A stretch of DNA of 64,000 nucleotides from VXNF01 sp965116465 (GTDB lineage Bacteria; Actinomycetota; Acidimicrobiia; Acidimicrobiales; CATQHL01): contig OZ220687.1 of NCBI GenBank assembly GCA_965116465.1, positions 1,798,001-1,862,000 of the forward strand, written 5' to 3'. A model generated the notes under the pieces. That model saw only the letters and a list, made by a program, of their open reading frames with translations. It was not told the DNA's origin and did no database searches. A program made the translations under genes and the position numbers. Positions 35,471 to 43,304 of this stretch are shown here, one piece after another (position 1 is the first letter of the stretch; each line of letters begins with the position of its first letter).

Positions 35471-36634
35471 TCAGGTTGTCAGGTAGTCGGCCCATTCCTG
35501 CATGAGCTGGCGGCGGCGTTCGTAGAGGTCGGTGCGCCGGTAGGCGGCCTCGACGCGGTTGTTGGGCACGTGCGAGAGCGCCAGCTCGGAGACTTCGTTG
35601 GGCGCGTCGGAGCATTCCACGGCCCAGTCCTTGAAGGACGCCCGGAAGCCGTGCGGTGTGGAGTCGATGCCGTTGTCCATCAGGAGTTTGCGGATCGTGT
35701 TGTTGCTTATCCCCGCGCCCCGCGGGGTGGGGAACACCAACCCGTGGCCGCCGGTGTGATGGCGCGCCTGCGCGAGCACGTCGAGGGCCTGGTTGCTGAG
35801 CGGCACCCGGTGCGCGAGGTCCATCTTCATGCGACCGGCGGGGACCGTCCACGTCGCGCTCTCGAGGTCCACCTCGTCCCACGTCATGAACCTCGTCTCA
35901 CAGCCTCTGCCCGCCGTGTACACCATGAACGCAAAGCCCGCCTTGGTGGCCCAGTGGGCGCCCGTGGCCTGCACCTTCACCAACGCCGCGGGAACCTCGT
36001 GGTAGGGGAGCGCCCGGAAGTGCTTCCTGCGGGTCCTCTGGCGCGGAAGCGCGGCGGTGACCGCCGGGCCGGCGGGGTCGTCGGTCCGGTGGCCCTGGGC
36101 GACGGCCCAGGACATGATGATGCTGATGCGCTGGCGCAGCCGCTGGGCCGTCTCCGCCTTCGCGTTCCAGATCGGGGTCAGGAGGTCCATCACCTCCGCG
36201 GTCGTGATCTCGCCGACCGGTCTGTCGCCGATGGAGGGGTGGGCGTAGGCCTCCAGGACCTGGCGCCACTGCTTCTCGGACTTGCCGCCCGGCTTCCATC
36301 CCCCGGCCCGGATGGCGATCACCTTCTCGGCGGCGTCCGCGAAGGTCAGCACCGATCGGGGAGTGCGGGGGTCGCCGCCGAGCTCGACGGTTCGACGGTT
36401 CTCCAACGCCTTGTCCCGCGCCTCCGCGAGTGTCACCAGCGGGAAGGAGCCGAGGCCCACCATGACCGGCTTTCCGCGGATGTACAGGCGCTGACTCCAC
36501 GTTTTCGCGACCCGTCCATTCGCCGTATGGCGCACCAATAGACTCAGACCGTAACTGCCGCGCCCGTCGCCGTACCGACCGGGCGTCCGCACCGAGCGGA
36601 CGAATGCTGCGGTGAGCGTCTTCGGTCGATTCAT
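35471..36634 (-). CDS. Tyrosine recombinase/integrase (P4-like)
   Basis: A 387-residue site-specific integrase. The N-terminal DUF4102-like arm-binding domain covers about residues 1-95 (RGSYGLSLLVRHTANGRVAKTW, then VMVGLGSFPLVTLAEARDKAL). The core-binding domain follows. The catalytic domain holds the first Arg in YTAGRGCETRFMTW, the His-x-x-Arg in TPHGFRASFKDWA, the second His in ELALSHV, and the nucleophile Tyr in VEAAYRRTDLYERR. The ATG at 36634 is preferred; an open frame upstream to 36766 runs into the attachment region. It sits next to tRNA-Ser(CGA), the presumed integration target. Confidence 0.92.
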   Translation of the reverse strand: MNRPKTLTAAFVRSVRTPGRYGDGRGSYGLSLLVRHTANGRVAKTWSQRLYIRGKPVMVGLGSFPLVTLAEARDKALENRRTVELGGDPRTPRSVLTFADAAEKVIAIRAGGWKPGGKSEKQWRQVLEAYAHPSIGDRPVGEITTAEVMDLLTPIWNAKAETAQRLRQRISIIMSWAVAQGHRTDDPAGPAVTAALPRQRTRRKHFRALPYHEVPAALVKVQATGAHWATKAGFAFMVYTAGRGCETRFMTWDEVDLESATWTVPAGRMKMDLAHRVPLSNQALDVLAQARHHTGGHGLVFPTPRGAGISNNTIRKLLMDNGIDSTPHGFRASFKDWAVECSDAPNEVSELALSHVPNNRVEAAYRRTDLYERRRQLMQEWADYLTT

Positions 36635-36647
36635 CGAATCTCTGTCT

Positions 36648-36658
36648 CGTATTACTTT
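36648..36658 (-). repeat. AAAGTAATACG, right-end copy of the island-end repeat core
   Basis: This is an 11-bp identity to the inverted repeat at 24297-24318 and a near match to the two 36-bp repeats. It lies between the integrase start codon and the tRNA, where integrase arm sites are expected. Confidence 0.45.
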
Positions 36659-36801
36659 TTTGGTGCAAACAGATGATAACGTCTGCGGCCGCATGCGGCA
36701 ACCAATTCCGCTCCGAGATCCCGACAGAATGTGTGATGACCTGGACTTTGTGTTACAATATGGCAAGGAGTGGCAACGGTTGACAACCTATGCGAGAATC
36801 A

Positions 36802-36842
36802 GGGTTCGAATCCCATCCGCGGAGGGTGTGGGATTCGAACCC
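36802..36842. repeat. Perfect 14-bp inverted repeat at the tRNA-Ser 3' end
   Basis: GGGTTCGAATCCCA (36802-36815) and TGGGATTCGAACCC (36829-36842) flank a 13-bp spacer. The right arm is the T-arm of tRNA-Ser(CGA). The left arm is a second T-arm-like copy in the opposite orientation, outside the tRNA. It may be part of the attachment site or a tRNA fragment left by recombination. Confidence 0.55.
36819..36830. repeat. Candidate right attachment site at the tRNA-Ser(CGA) 3' end
   Basis: GCGGAGGGTGTG covers the discriminator and 3' acceptor strand of the tRNA (minus strand) and is identical to 24236-24247. Confidence 0.5.
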
Positions 36843-36906
36843 ACGGTGACCCGGAGGCCACAACGGCTTTCGAGGCCGCCCCATTCGTCCGCTCTGGCAA
36901 CCCTCC
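36820..36906 (-). tRNA. tRNA-Ser (anticodon CGA)
   Basis: On the minus strand the acceptor stem GGAGGGT pairs with ACCCTCC, followed by discriminator G; CCA is not encoded. The anticodon loop is CTCGAAA, giving CGA for UCG serine codons. A long variable arm and the T-loop GGTTCGAATCC are present. Its 3' end forms the boundary of the mobile island. Confidence 0.95.
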
Positions 36907-36916
36907 GCCGGACAAG

Positions 36917-37375
36917 CTAGCGGCGCCGGGCGGCGAAGAATCCCTGCAGCAAGCGGGCGGACTCTTCGGCCAGCAGGCCGCCGGCGAGATCCATCTCGTG
37001 GTTCAGGCGGGGGTCGGCGGCCAGGTTGTAGAGCGATCCGCAGGCGCCGGCCTTGGGGTCGGCGGCCCCGAAGACGATGCGGTCCACCCGGGCCGCCAGC
37101 GCGGCTCCGGCACACATCGGGCAGGGCTCCAGGGTGACCACCAGGGTCGTCCCGTCGAGGCGCCAGGTGCCGCGGGCCGTCGCGGCGTCGCGCAGCGCCA
37201 GCACCTCGGCGTGCGCCGTCGGGTCGCCCTGCAACTCGCGCTCGTTGTGCCGCCGGGCGATCACCTCGCCGCCGAGCAGAACCACCGCACCCACCGGCAC
37301 GTCGCCGTGCTCGGCCGCCGCGGCGGCTTCCTCCAGCGCCAGCCTCATGGCCGCCGTCTCGGGATTGGAATCCAT
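36917..37375 (-). CDS. tadA: tRNA-specific adenosine deaminase
   Basis: TadA converts adenosine 34 to inosine in the anticodon of tRNA-Arg(ACG). The 152-residue product has the zinc site His55-Ala-Glu57 (TAHAEVLALRDA) with the catalytic Glu, and Cys85/Cys88 in LEPCPMCAGA. The ATG at 37375 gives the normal family length; the open frame further upstream overlaps the tRNA-Ser(GGA) gene. It is placed between two tRNA-Ser genes on the same strand. Confidence 0.92.
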   Translation of the reverse strand: MDSNPETAAMRLALEEAAAAAEHGDVPVGAVVLLGGEVIARRHNERELQGDPTAHAEVLALRDAATARGTWRLDGTTLVVTLEPCPMCAGAALAARVDRIVFGAADPKAGACGSLYNLAADPRLNHEMDLAGGLLAEESARLLQGFFAARRR

Positions 37376-37471
37376 GTGCCGTCCGTTTCCGGCGCTCGCG
37401 AACCCGGCCGCCCGTCGAGCACGGTGGCGGTCGCCGGCGCTGTGGGGTCGCGCCCTGCAGGCCCGCCGGAG

Positions 37472-37558
37472 CGGAGGGAGTGGGATTCGAACCCACGGTG
37501 GCCGAAAGACCACACACGCTCTCCAGGCGTGCCGATTCGTCCGCTCTCGCATCCCTCC
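37472..37558 (-). tRNA. tRNA-Ser (anticodon GGA)
   Basis: The acceptor stem GGAGGGA pairs with TCCCTCC, with discriminator G and no encoded CCA. The anticodon loop CTGGAGA gives GGA for UCU/UCC serine codons. It has the long variable arm of serine tRNAs and the T-loop GGTTCGAATCC. Confidence 0.95.
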
Positions 37559-37610
37559 CGGTCGCCTCCGCGCCGGAGCACGGAAGGTCGGACAAGGGTA
37601 CCCTGTGGTG

Positions 37611-37756
37611 GCCGGTGACTGTCCTGGGACGTGGCGGCCGGGTCCTGTGCGACCGGGACCCGTGAACCGAGTCAGGGCCGGGAGGCAGCAGCTCTCAGCG
37701 GGCACCCCGGAGCGCCGCAGACCGCCTGGTCGCCACATCCGAGGACAGGCACCGGC
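37611..37756 (+). ncRNA. ffs: Signal recognition particle RNA (4.5S-type, long helix)
   Basis: The SRP RNA binds Ffh and targets nascent membrane proteins. The conserved apical domain lies at 37659-37702: the stem CCCGTGA/TCAGCGGG encloses GTCAGGGCCGG followed by AGGCAGCAG, the invariant Ffh-binding loops. Longer-range pairing supports the ends: CTGTCCT (37619) with AGGACAG (37742), GTGGCG with CGCCAC, and GCCGGTG with CACCGGC. The ends are approximate. Location between tRNA-Ser and dnaX is the usual actinobacterial one. Confidence 0.87.
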
Positions 37757-37802
37757 GCGGCGCCGTACGATCCTTCCGGCCATGGCTGTCCCAGGGGATC
37801 AC

Positions 37803-37808
37803 TAGGCT
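37803..37808 (+). promoter_or_regulatory. -10 box TAGGCT upstream of dnaX
   Basis: TAGGCT is followed by 8 nt and the ATG at 37817. Initiation would be close to the start codon, giving a leaderless or nearly leaderless dnaX-recR mRNA. Confidence 0.5.
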
Positions 37809-37816
37809 CGGCGCCG

Positions 37817-39730
37817 ATGGTGCATCAGTCGCTCTACCTGCGCTACCGGCCGGCGCGATTCGGCGAGATCATCGGCCAGGAGCACGTCGTGGCGGCGCTG
37901 CGCAACGCCGTGGGCACCGGCCGGGTGGGGCACGCCTATCTCTTCAGCGGCCCGCGGGGCACCGGGAAGACGTCCACCGCCCGCATCCTGGCCAAGGCGC
38001 TCAACTGCGAGAACCTCGCAGAGGGCGAGCCGTGCGGCACGTGCTCCTCCTGCACGTCCATCACCGGGGGCACGTCCTACGAGCTGCACGAGCTGGACGC
38101 CGCCTCCAACAACAAGGTCGACGACATCCGGGAGCTCATCAGCAGGGTCGCCATCGGCACGCCGGGGCGGATGAAGGTGTACGTGCTCGACGAGGTGCAC
38201 ATGCTCACGCAGGGTGCCGAGAACGCCCTGCTGAAGACGCTCGAGGAACCGCCCCCCCACGTGGTCTTCGTGCTCTGCACCACCGAACCGCACAAGGTGG
38301 CGCCGACGATCCGGAGCCGCACCCAGCACCTGCACTTCGAGTTGCTGGCCGCCGACGATCTGGAGGCACACATTCGGGCCGTGGCGGCCGACGCCGGACT
38401 GGCGGTCTCCGACGCCGACGTGGCCTACGTGCTGGCCGCCGGCGGCGGTTCGGCCCGGGACACCCTCTCGGCGCTCGACGCCACCGCCGCCGCAGGCCGG
38501 GCGCCCGACGGTGCCGACGTCGTGACCGCTCTGCTGGAGGCCGTGGCGACCGCGGATGCCGCCGCGGCCCTCGGTGCCGCCGACGCCGCCGCGCGCGCCG
38601 GCCGGGAGCCCCGCATCCTCGGCGAAGCCGTCCTCGGCCGGCTGCGGAACGCCTTCCTGGCCTCGGTGGAGGCGCCGCTGGATCATCTGCCCGCCGCCGA
38701 GAGGGCGGCCGCGGAGGACTTGGCGGGACGGCTCCGGCCCCGCGCTCTCACGTTCGCGCTGGAGCTCCTCGGGGAGTCGCTCGTGGCGATGCGCGAGGCG
38801 CCCGATCCCCGGGTCGACCTGGATCTGGCGCTGGTGCGACTCACCAATCCCGACGTCGGACTCACCCTGCAGTCGCTGGCGGAACGGGTGGAGCGTCTCG
38901 AGCGCCGCGGCGACGCCGGCCCGGCGAATGCCGGCACAGCGCCGCGGGCGGCCACCCCTCGCCGGGAGCCCGGTCCCGCCGGCGACGCCTCCGAGGAGGG
39001 CAGGGCCCGTCGTAGTCGGCCCGCGGACGGGGCGAGGGACGCTCTTGCGCGGGCCAGGCCGCCGGACCCGGGGCCCGGTGGCGAACCGCGGCCACCCGAA
39101 CCCCCGCCTGAGGCCGCGGCCCCATCCGCCGCGCGCGCCACTGCCGCACCGGCTGCCGGATCTCCGGCGACCCGGGGTGACGGCGATTCGGCGACTGCAC
39201 AAGCCGGCGCCTCGAGCGGGCCGTTCGGCGACCGGGCGGCCGAGCCGACCGACGAACCCGCCGAAGAATCGGCACCGGCGGGTCCGCCGCCGGATCGTGA
39301 CGAGGTCGTGCTGGCCTGGGTGGAGGAGATCCTCCCGTCGCTGCGGACCCTGTCGTCGGTGCCGAAGAGCACCGGCGCGCGGCTCGCCACCGGGCGCTTC
39401 CTGCCGAACGCGCCGAGCGCCCTCCGACTGGCCTTCCCCACCCCGGGTTCCTTGGATGGTTGTGCGAAGTACCGCTCGGCCGTCGAGACGGAATTCGGGC
39501 GCTGCTTCGGTCGTCCCGTGACCGTCGAGTTCGTGCTCGACGATCGCAGCACACCGCAGCCGCCGTCCGCCTCGGCGGGCGACCCGGTCGCGCGCTCGCC
39601 GTATCTGGGAGAGGTGCTGGAGACCACGGCGCTGCCCAAGACCCGTTCGACCGTCGGTGACCGCAGCGGGGTGGCGCAGGTGCAGCAGGCGTTTCCCGGC
39701 TCGAGGCTCGTCGAGCTGGACGCCGGCTAG
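37817..39730 (+). CDS. dnaX: DNA polymerase III subunit gamma/tau
   Basis: The clamp-loader ATPase. The 637-residue protein has LYLRYRPARFGEIIGQEHVV, Walker A GPRGTGKTS near residue 45, the zinc-binding cysteines in LNCENLAEGEPCGTCSSC, Walker B VYVLDEVHMLT and the arginine-finger region TTEPHKVAPTIRSRTQ. Residues about 375-495 are a Pro/Ala/Arg/Glu-rich linker, and the C-terminal part is a tau-like domain. The ATG at 37817 starts right at the conserved domain; the open frame upstream overlaps the SRP RNA. recR follows 11 bp after the stop. Confidence 0.95.
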   Translation: MVHQSLYLRYRPARFGEIIGQEHVVAALRNAVGTGRVGHAYLFSGPRGTGKTSTARILAKALNCENLAEGEPCGTCSSCTSITGGTSYELHELDAASNNKVDDIRELISRVAIGTPGRMKVYVLDEVHMLTQGAENALLKTLEEPPPHVVFVLCTTEPHKVAPTIRSRTQHLHFELLAADDLEAHIRAVAADAGLAVSDADVAYVLAAGGGSARDTLSALDATAAAGRAPDGADVVTALLEAVATADAAAALGAADAAARAGREPRILGEAVLGRLRNAFLASVEAPLDHLPAAERAAAEDLAGRLRPRALTFALELLGESLVAMREAPDPRVDLDLALVRLTNPDVGLTLQSLAERVERLERRGDAGPANAGTAPRAATPRREPGPAGDASEEGRARRSRPADGARDALARARPPDPGPGGEPRPPEPPPEAAAPSAARATAAPAAGSPATRGDGDSATAQAGASSGPFGDRAAEPTDEPAEESAPAGPPPDRDEVVLAWVEEILPSLRTLSSVPKSTGARLATGRFLPNAPSALRLAFPTPGSLDGCAKYRSAVETEFGRCFGRPVTVEFVLDDRSTPQPPSASAGDPVARSPYLGEVLETTALPKTRSTVGDRSGVAQVQQAFPGSRLVELDAG

Positions 39731-39741
39731 CGGGACGCGCC

Positions 39742-40356
39742 GTGGCCGCCGGCGGCTACTCCGCCCCCATCCAAGAACTGATCGACCAGCTCGGCCGCCT
39801 GCCCGGCATCGGCCCGAAGTCGGCTCAGCGCATCGCGTTTCACCTGCTGAAGGCGCCCGCGACCGACGTCGAGGAGCTGGCTGCGGCGATCAGCGAGGCC
39901 AAGCGCAGCGTGCGCTTCTGCCGGCGGTGCTGCAACCTGGCAGCGGACGAGCTGTGCGACATCTGCAGCGATCCCCGGCGCGACGAAACCCTGCTCTGCG
40001 TCGTCGAGGACCCGCGCGATGTCGTGGCCTTCGAACGGACCGGGGAGTTCAGGGGGCTGTATCACGTCCTGCACGGGGCGATCAATCCCATGGAGGGCAT
40101 CGGCCCCGAGCAGTTGCGGATGGCGGAGTTGCTGCGGCGCATCGGCGACGAACCCGTCACCGAGGTGATCGTCGGCACGAATCCCAACCTGGAGGGGGAG
40201 GCGACCGCCATGTACGTCGCCAGCGTGCTGGGACCGCTCGGCGTGGGCGTCACCCGCCTGGCGAGCGGTCTCCCCGTCGGCGGCGATCTGGAATACGCCG
40301 ACGAGTTGACGCTGGGTCGGGCGCTCACCGGTCGCCGGGACATCCTGCACGACTGA
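39742..40356 (+). CDS. recR: Recombination mediator protein RecR
   Basis: RecR works with RecO/RecF to load RecA on gapped DNA. The 204-residue product has the helix-hairpin-helix GRLPGIGPKSAQRIAFHLL, the zinc finger CRRCCNLAADELCDIC, and the Toprim domain beginning CVVEDPRDVVAFERTG with NPMEGIGPEQLR and the glutamate in TNPNLEGEATAMYV. The GTG start lies 11 bp behind dnaX, the usual dnaX-recR pair. Confidence 0.95.
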   Translation: MAAGGYSAPIQELIDQLGRLPGIGPKSAQRIAFHLLKAPATDVEELAAAISEAKRSVRFCRRCCNLAADELCDICSDPRRDETLLCVVEDPRDVVAFERTGEFRGLYHVLHGAINPMEGIGPEQLRMAELLRRIGDEPVTEVIVGTNPNLEGEATAMYVASVLGPLGVGVTRLASGLPVGGDLEYADELTLGRALTGRRDILHD

Positions 40357-40393
40357 GACTCGCGACAGGAATCCAGGTGTGGAATACGGCCGA

Positions 40394-40449
40394 GGCGCTC
40401 CTCGTGGGCTGCGGGCGCGGGCTACGTTGCAGCCCGACGAGGCAGCGCC
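40394..40449. terminator. Strong hairpin after recR
   Basis: GGCGCT and CTCGTGGGCTGC pair with GCAGCCCGACGAG and AGCGCC (one bulged base and a short internal loop) over 56 nt, 38 bp after the recR stop. It would end the dnaX-recR transcript. On the minus strand it lies about 60-110 nt downstream of the promoter at 40510-40538. Confidence 0.6.
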
Positions 40450-40509
40450 CCGACCGTCGCACCGGGGGAGGGGAAGATCGTGCAAACCCCGATGAGAACC
40501 ACGAGGCTT

Positions 40510-40538
40510 ATGTTACAGACTTCACGCACAGGTGTCAA
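40510..40538 (-). promoter_or_regulatory. Consensus promoter TTGACA-N17-TAACAT on the minus strand, no gene attached
   Basis: The -35 element is at 40533-40538 and the -10 element at 40510-40515, with an ideal 17-bp spacer. This is by far the most canonical sigma-70-type promoter I noticed in the window. Transcription would run from about 40503 leftwards through a strong hairpin and then antisense to recR. No convincing coding frame follows, so a small RNA is possible. Confidence 0.5.
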
Positions 40539-40587
40539 GTCAATCAAGCACCACGGCGTTTCACCTGTTCAGAATGATGTCTGAAAT

Positions 40588-40601
40588 GTTACGTCCGTAA
40601 C
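40588..40601. repeat. Palindrome GTTACG-TC-CGTAAC
   Basis: A 6-bp perfect inverted repeat with a 2-nt centre lies just after the thiolase stop codon. It could be an operator or part of a short terminator. It is in an AT-richer 246-bp gap between the convergent recR and thiolase genes. Confidence 0.35.
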
Positions 40602-40602
40602 G

Positions 40603-41802
40603 TCACTGTTGCGAAGCAGCGGGAACCCTCACCAGGGCCGCGTCGCCCTGGCCGCCACCGCCGCAGAGAGAGGCCGCTCCGAGGCCGCCGCCTCGGCGGC
40701 GCAGTTCGTGCATCAGGGTGAGCAGCACGCGGTTCCCCGATGCGCCGATGGGGTGTCCCAGGGCGACCGCCCCGCCGTTGGGGTTCACCACGTCGTGCGG
40801 CACGCCCAGGGTGGCCATGCTGGCGAGCACCACCGCGGCGAACGCCTCGTTGATTTCGAACAGGTCGATGTCTCCCAGTTCGGCATCGGTCCGTTCCAGG
40901 GCCCTGTCGATGGCGGTCGCGGGCTGGGTCAGCAGTGAGGTGTCGGGGCCGGCTACTTGGCCGTAGGAGACGACTTCGGCGAGCGGGGTGATGCCGAGCC
41001 GCTCGGCGGCGGCGGCTGACGCCAGCACCAGGGCCGAAGCCCCGTCGGAGATCTGCGAGGCGTTGCCGGGGGTCACCGTGCCCTCCGGATCGAAGGCGGG
41101 CCGCAGCCGGGCCAGCGACTCCACACCGGCGTCGGGGCGGATGCCTTCGTCGTGGGTGACGAGGGTGGGGTCGCCGCGCCGCTGGGGGACCTCGACGGGG
41201 GAGATCTCGTCGTCCAGGAGGCCGTCCTTGGTGGCCCGTGCCGCCCGCTCGTGCGAGGCGGCGGCGAAAGCGTCCTGGGAGTCGCGGCTGATCCCGCCGA
41301 TGCCCGCCAGGTGGTGCTCGGTGCTGAGGCCCATGGAGCGGCCCTCGATGGCGCAGGTCAGTCCGTCGTACATCATCGAGTCCACGAGAGTGGCGTCGCC
41401 CGCCCGGAGCCCCGAGCGTGCCCCCGGCACGAGGTAGGGGGCGCCGCTCATGGACTCCATGCCGCCGGCCACGACGATGTCGGCGTCGCCGGCGGCGATC
41501 ATCCGCCCGGCCAGGTAGACGGCGTTGAGTCCCGAGAGGCAGACCTTGTTCACGGTGGCCGCGGGCGCGCTGAGGGAGATGCCGGCCTTCGTGGCGGCGG
41601 CGCGTGCCGGGGCCTGGCCCTCGCCGGCCAGCAGAACCTGCCCCATGAAGACGTAGTCCACCTCGGTGGCCGAAACGCCGGTGGTCTCGAGGGCGGCACC
41701 GATGGCGTGGCCGCCGAGGTCGGTGGCGCTGAACGACGAGAGCCCCCCGGCGAACCTGCCGATCGGTGTGCGGGCGCCTCCCAGGATCAACGTTGGGCTC
41801 AT
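40603..41802 (-). CDS. Acetyl-CoA C-acetyltransferase (thiolase)
   Basis: It condenses or cleaves acyl-CoA units (acetoacetyl-CoA or 3-ketoacyl-CoA). The 399-residue enzyme has the nucleophile Cys88 in TVNKVCLSGLNAVYLAG, the NEAFAAVVLA motif, the His in GHPIGASGNR and the second Cys in CGGGGQGDAALV. All catalytic residues are intact. The ATG at 41802 gives MSPTLILGGARTPIGRFAG, the classical N-terminus. It is divergent from the methylmalonyl-CoA epimerase gene. Confidence 0.92.
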   Translation of the reverse strand: MSPTLILGGARTPIGRFAGGLSSFSATDLGGHAIGAALETTGVSATEVDYVFMGQVLLAGEGQAPARAAATKAGISLSAPAATVNKVCLSGLNAVYLAGRMIAAGDADIVVAGGMESMSGAPYLVPGARSGLRAGDATLVDSMMYDGLTCAIEGRSMGLSTEHHLAGIGGISRDSQDAFAAASHERAARATKDGLLDDEISPVEVPQRRGDPTLVTHDEGIRPDAGVESLARLRPAFDPEGTVTPGNASQISDGASALVLASAAAAERLGITPLAEVVSYGQVAGPDTSLLTQPATAIDRALERTDAELGDIDLFEINEAFAAVVLASMATLGVPHDVVNPNGGAVALGHPIGASGNRVLLTLMHELRRRGGGLGAASLCGGGGQGDAALVRVPAASQQ

Positions 41803-41933
41803 CTCGACCTCCACCGCCGCGGGTTGCGGCTCTGCCGGACACGCTAGCGGCGCCGCGCCGCGGCACCCCGAGGCGCCGCGCAGCCGCACCCCAGGGAGTT
41901 GGGCGGCGGCACTGGGGCGGGCATCATGGGATC

Positions 41934-42335
41934 GTGCTGCTGACAGAGATCGACCACGTTGCCATCGCCGTGCGCGACCTGGAGGCCGCGGTGGACTACC
42001 ACCGGCGGGCATTCGGCGCCACGGTGGAACACCGGGAGATCGTCGAGCGGGACGGCGTGGAGGAGGCCCTGCTGGCGGTGGCGGACTCCTACATCCAGCT
42101 CATCTCCCCGACACGGACCGACTCGCCCGTGGCCAGGTTCATCGAGCGCCGCGGCGAGGGATTGCACCACGTCGGCTACCGGGTGGTCGACTGCGCGGCG
42201 GCGCTGGCCGCGATGGTGGCCGCCGGGGCCACACCGATCGATCCGGAGCCCCGACCCGGCTCACGCGGCACGACCATCGCCTTCGTGCATCCGAAGGGAT
42301 CGTTCGGCACGTTGATCGAACTGGTCGAGGAATAG
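41934..42335 (+). CDS. mce: Methylmalonyl-CoA epimerase
   Basis: It interconverts the R and S forms of methylmalonyl-CoA in propionyl-CoA metabolism. The 133-residue VOC-fold protein has EIDHVAIAVRDLEAAVDYHR, VEEALLAV, IQLISPT, GEGLHHVGYRV and FVHPKGSFGTLIELVE, with the metal-binding histidines and glutamates of the family. The GTG at 41934 is the most likely start. Propionyl-CoA from thymine breakdown would feed this enzyme. Confidence 0.88.
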   Translation: MLLTEIDHVAIAVRDLEAAVDYHRRAFGATVEHREIVERDGVEEALLAVADSYIQLISPTRTDSPVARFIERRGEGLHHVGYRVVDCAAALAAMVAAGATPIDPEPRPGSRGTTIAFVHPKGSFGTLIELVEE

Positions 42336-42368
42336 GCGCAGGGCGCGACGGCAGCGGGGGGCAGACGG

Positions 42369-43286
42369 ATGCAGGTCCACCTCGTCGACGGAACCTACGA
42401 GTTGTTCCGGCAGTTCTTCGCCCGCCCGTCGCACCGCACGGCCGCAGGCCAGGAGGTCGCCGCCACCCGGGCCGCCGTCGGCGGCCTCCTGCGGCTGGTG
42501 GCGGACGGGGCAACCCACGTCGGCGTCGCCACCGATCATGTGATCCCGTCGTTCCGCAACGAGATGTACCCGGGATACAAGAGCGGCGAGGGCGTCGACG
42601 CCGACCTGCTGGCGCAGTTCCCGCTGCTGGAGGAGGTGGCCGACGCCGCCGGTTTCACCGTGTGGCCGATGACCGACTACGAGGCCGACGACGCACTGGC
42701 CACGGCCGCCGCCCGGGCTGCCACCGATCCCGCCGTGCAGCGGATCCTGATCTGCACCCCCGACAAGGATCTGGCCCAATGCGTGAGCGACGACGGGCGG
42801 GTGGTGCAGTTCGATCGCCGCCAGGGTCGCATCAGCGACCGGGCGGGCGTCGTGGAGCGCTTCGGCGTCCCGCCCGCCTCGATCCCCGACTACCTGGCGC
42901 TGGTGGGCGACAGTGCCGACGGATTTCCGGGCCTGGCCGGTTGGGGGGCGAAGTCCGCCGCGACGCTGCTGGCCCGATACGGCCACATCGAGGACATTCC
43001 CGACGCCTCGGGCCAGTGGGACGTGGCGGTGCGGGGAGCGGTCAACCTGGCCGCACGGCTGGCGGAGGGGCGCCAGGAGGCGTACCTGTACCGGCGCCTG
43101 GCCACGCTGGTGAGCGACGTGCCCGGGGTCCTCGACAGCACGCCGCCGGGCGCCGCCGGCGCGGTCGACTCCCTTGCCTGGGTCGGACCCCGTCCCGGAT
43201 TCGCGGAGGTGTGCCGGCGGATCGACGCCGGGCAACTGGCGGAACAGGCCGCGGCGCTGGCGGCGGGGCGTCGCTCCGGCGGCTGA
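42369..43286 (+). CDS. 5'-3' exonuclease (FEN/Pol I N-terminal type), stand-alone
   Basis: A 305-residue protein similar to the 5'-nuclease domain of DNA polymerase I without the polymerase part. It has VHLVDGTYELFRQFF, SFRNEMYPGYKSGEG, YEADDALATAAARAA and ICTPDKDLAQCV with the metal-binding Asp residues, and the helix-hairpin-helix GDSADGFPGLAGWGAKSAATLLARYG. Such proteins trim flaps and primers. It is directly upstream of a LigD-type polymerase gene, suggesting a role in end processing. Confidence 0.87.
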   Translation: MQVHLVDGTYELFRQFFARPSHRTAAGQEVAATRAAVGGLLRLVADGATHVGVATDHVIPSFRNEMYPGYKSGEGVDADLLAQFPLLEEVADAAGFTVWPMTDYEADDALATAAARAATDPAVQRILICTPDKDLAQCVSDDGRVVQFDRRQGRISDRAGVVERFGVPPASIPDYLALVGDSADGFPGLAGWGAKSAATLLARYGHIEDIPDASGQWDVAVRGAVNLAARLAEGRQEAYLYRRLATLVSDVPGVLDSTPPGAAGAVDSLAWVGPRPGFAEVCRRIDAGQLAEQAAALAAGRRSGG

Positions 43287-43304
43287 GAAACCCCGGCGGT
43301 CCCG

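Larger units (their letters stand above)
24236..36830. mobile_element. Genomic island of about 12.6 kb at tRNA-Ser(CGA), carrying defence genes
   Basis: The right end abuts the 3' end of tRNA-Ser(CGA). The 12-bp sequence GCGGAGGGTGTG at that tRNA 3' end (36819-36830) is repeated in the same orientation at 24236-24247. A tyrosine integrase gene lies just inside the right end. Between the repeats are an AlpA-like regulator, an AbiE-like pair, IS remnants, McrBC, an ISL3 element and unknown genes, all of lower GC than the neighbouring housekeeping genes. The exact left end is inferred from the short repeat. Confidence 0.65.

Noticed and set aside
36770..37805. Open frames spanning the two tRNA-Ser genes and the SRP RNA on both strands
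   Set aside because: They cross well-folded tRNAs and the SRP RNA core and encode no recognisable domain.
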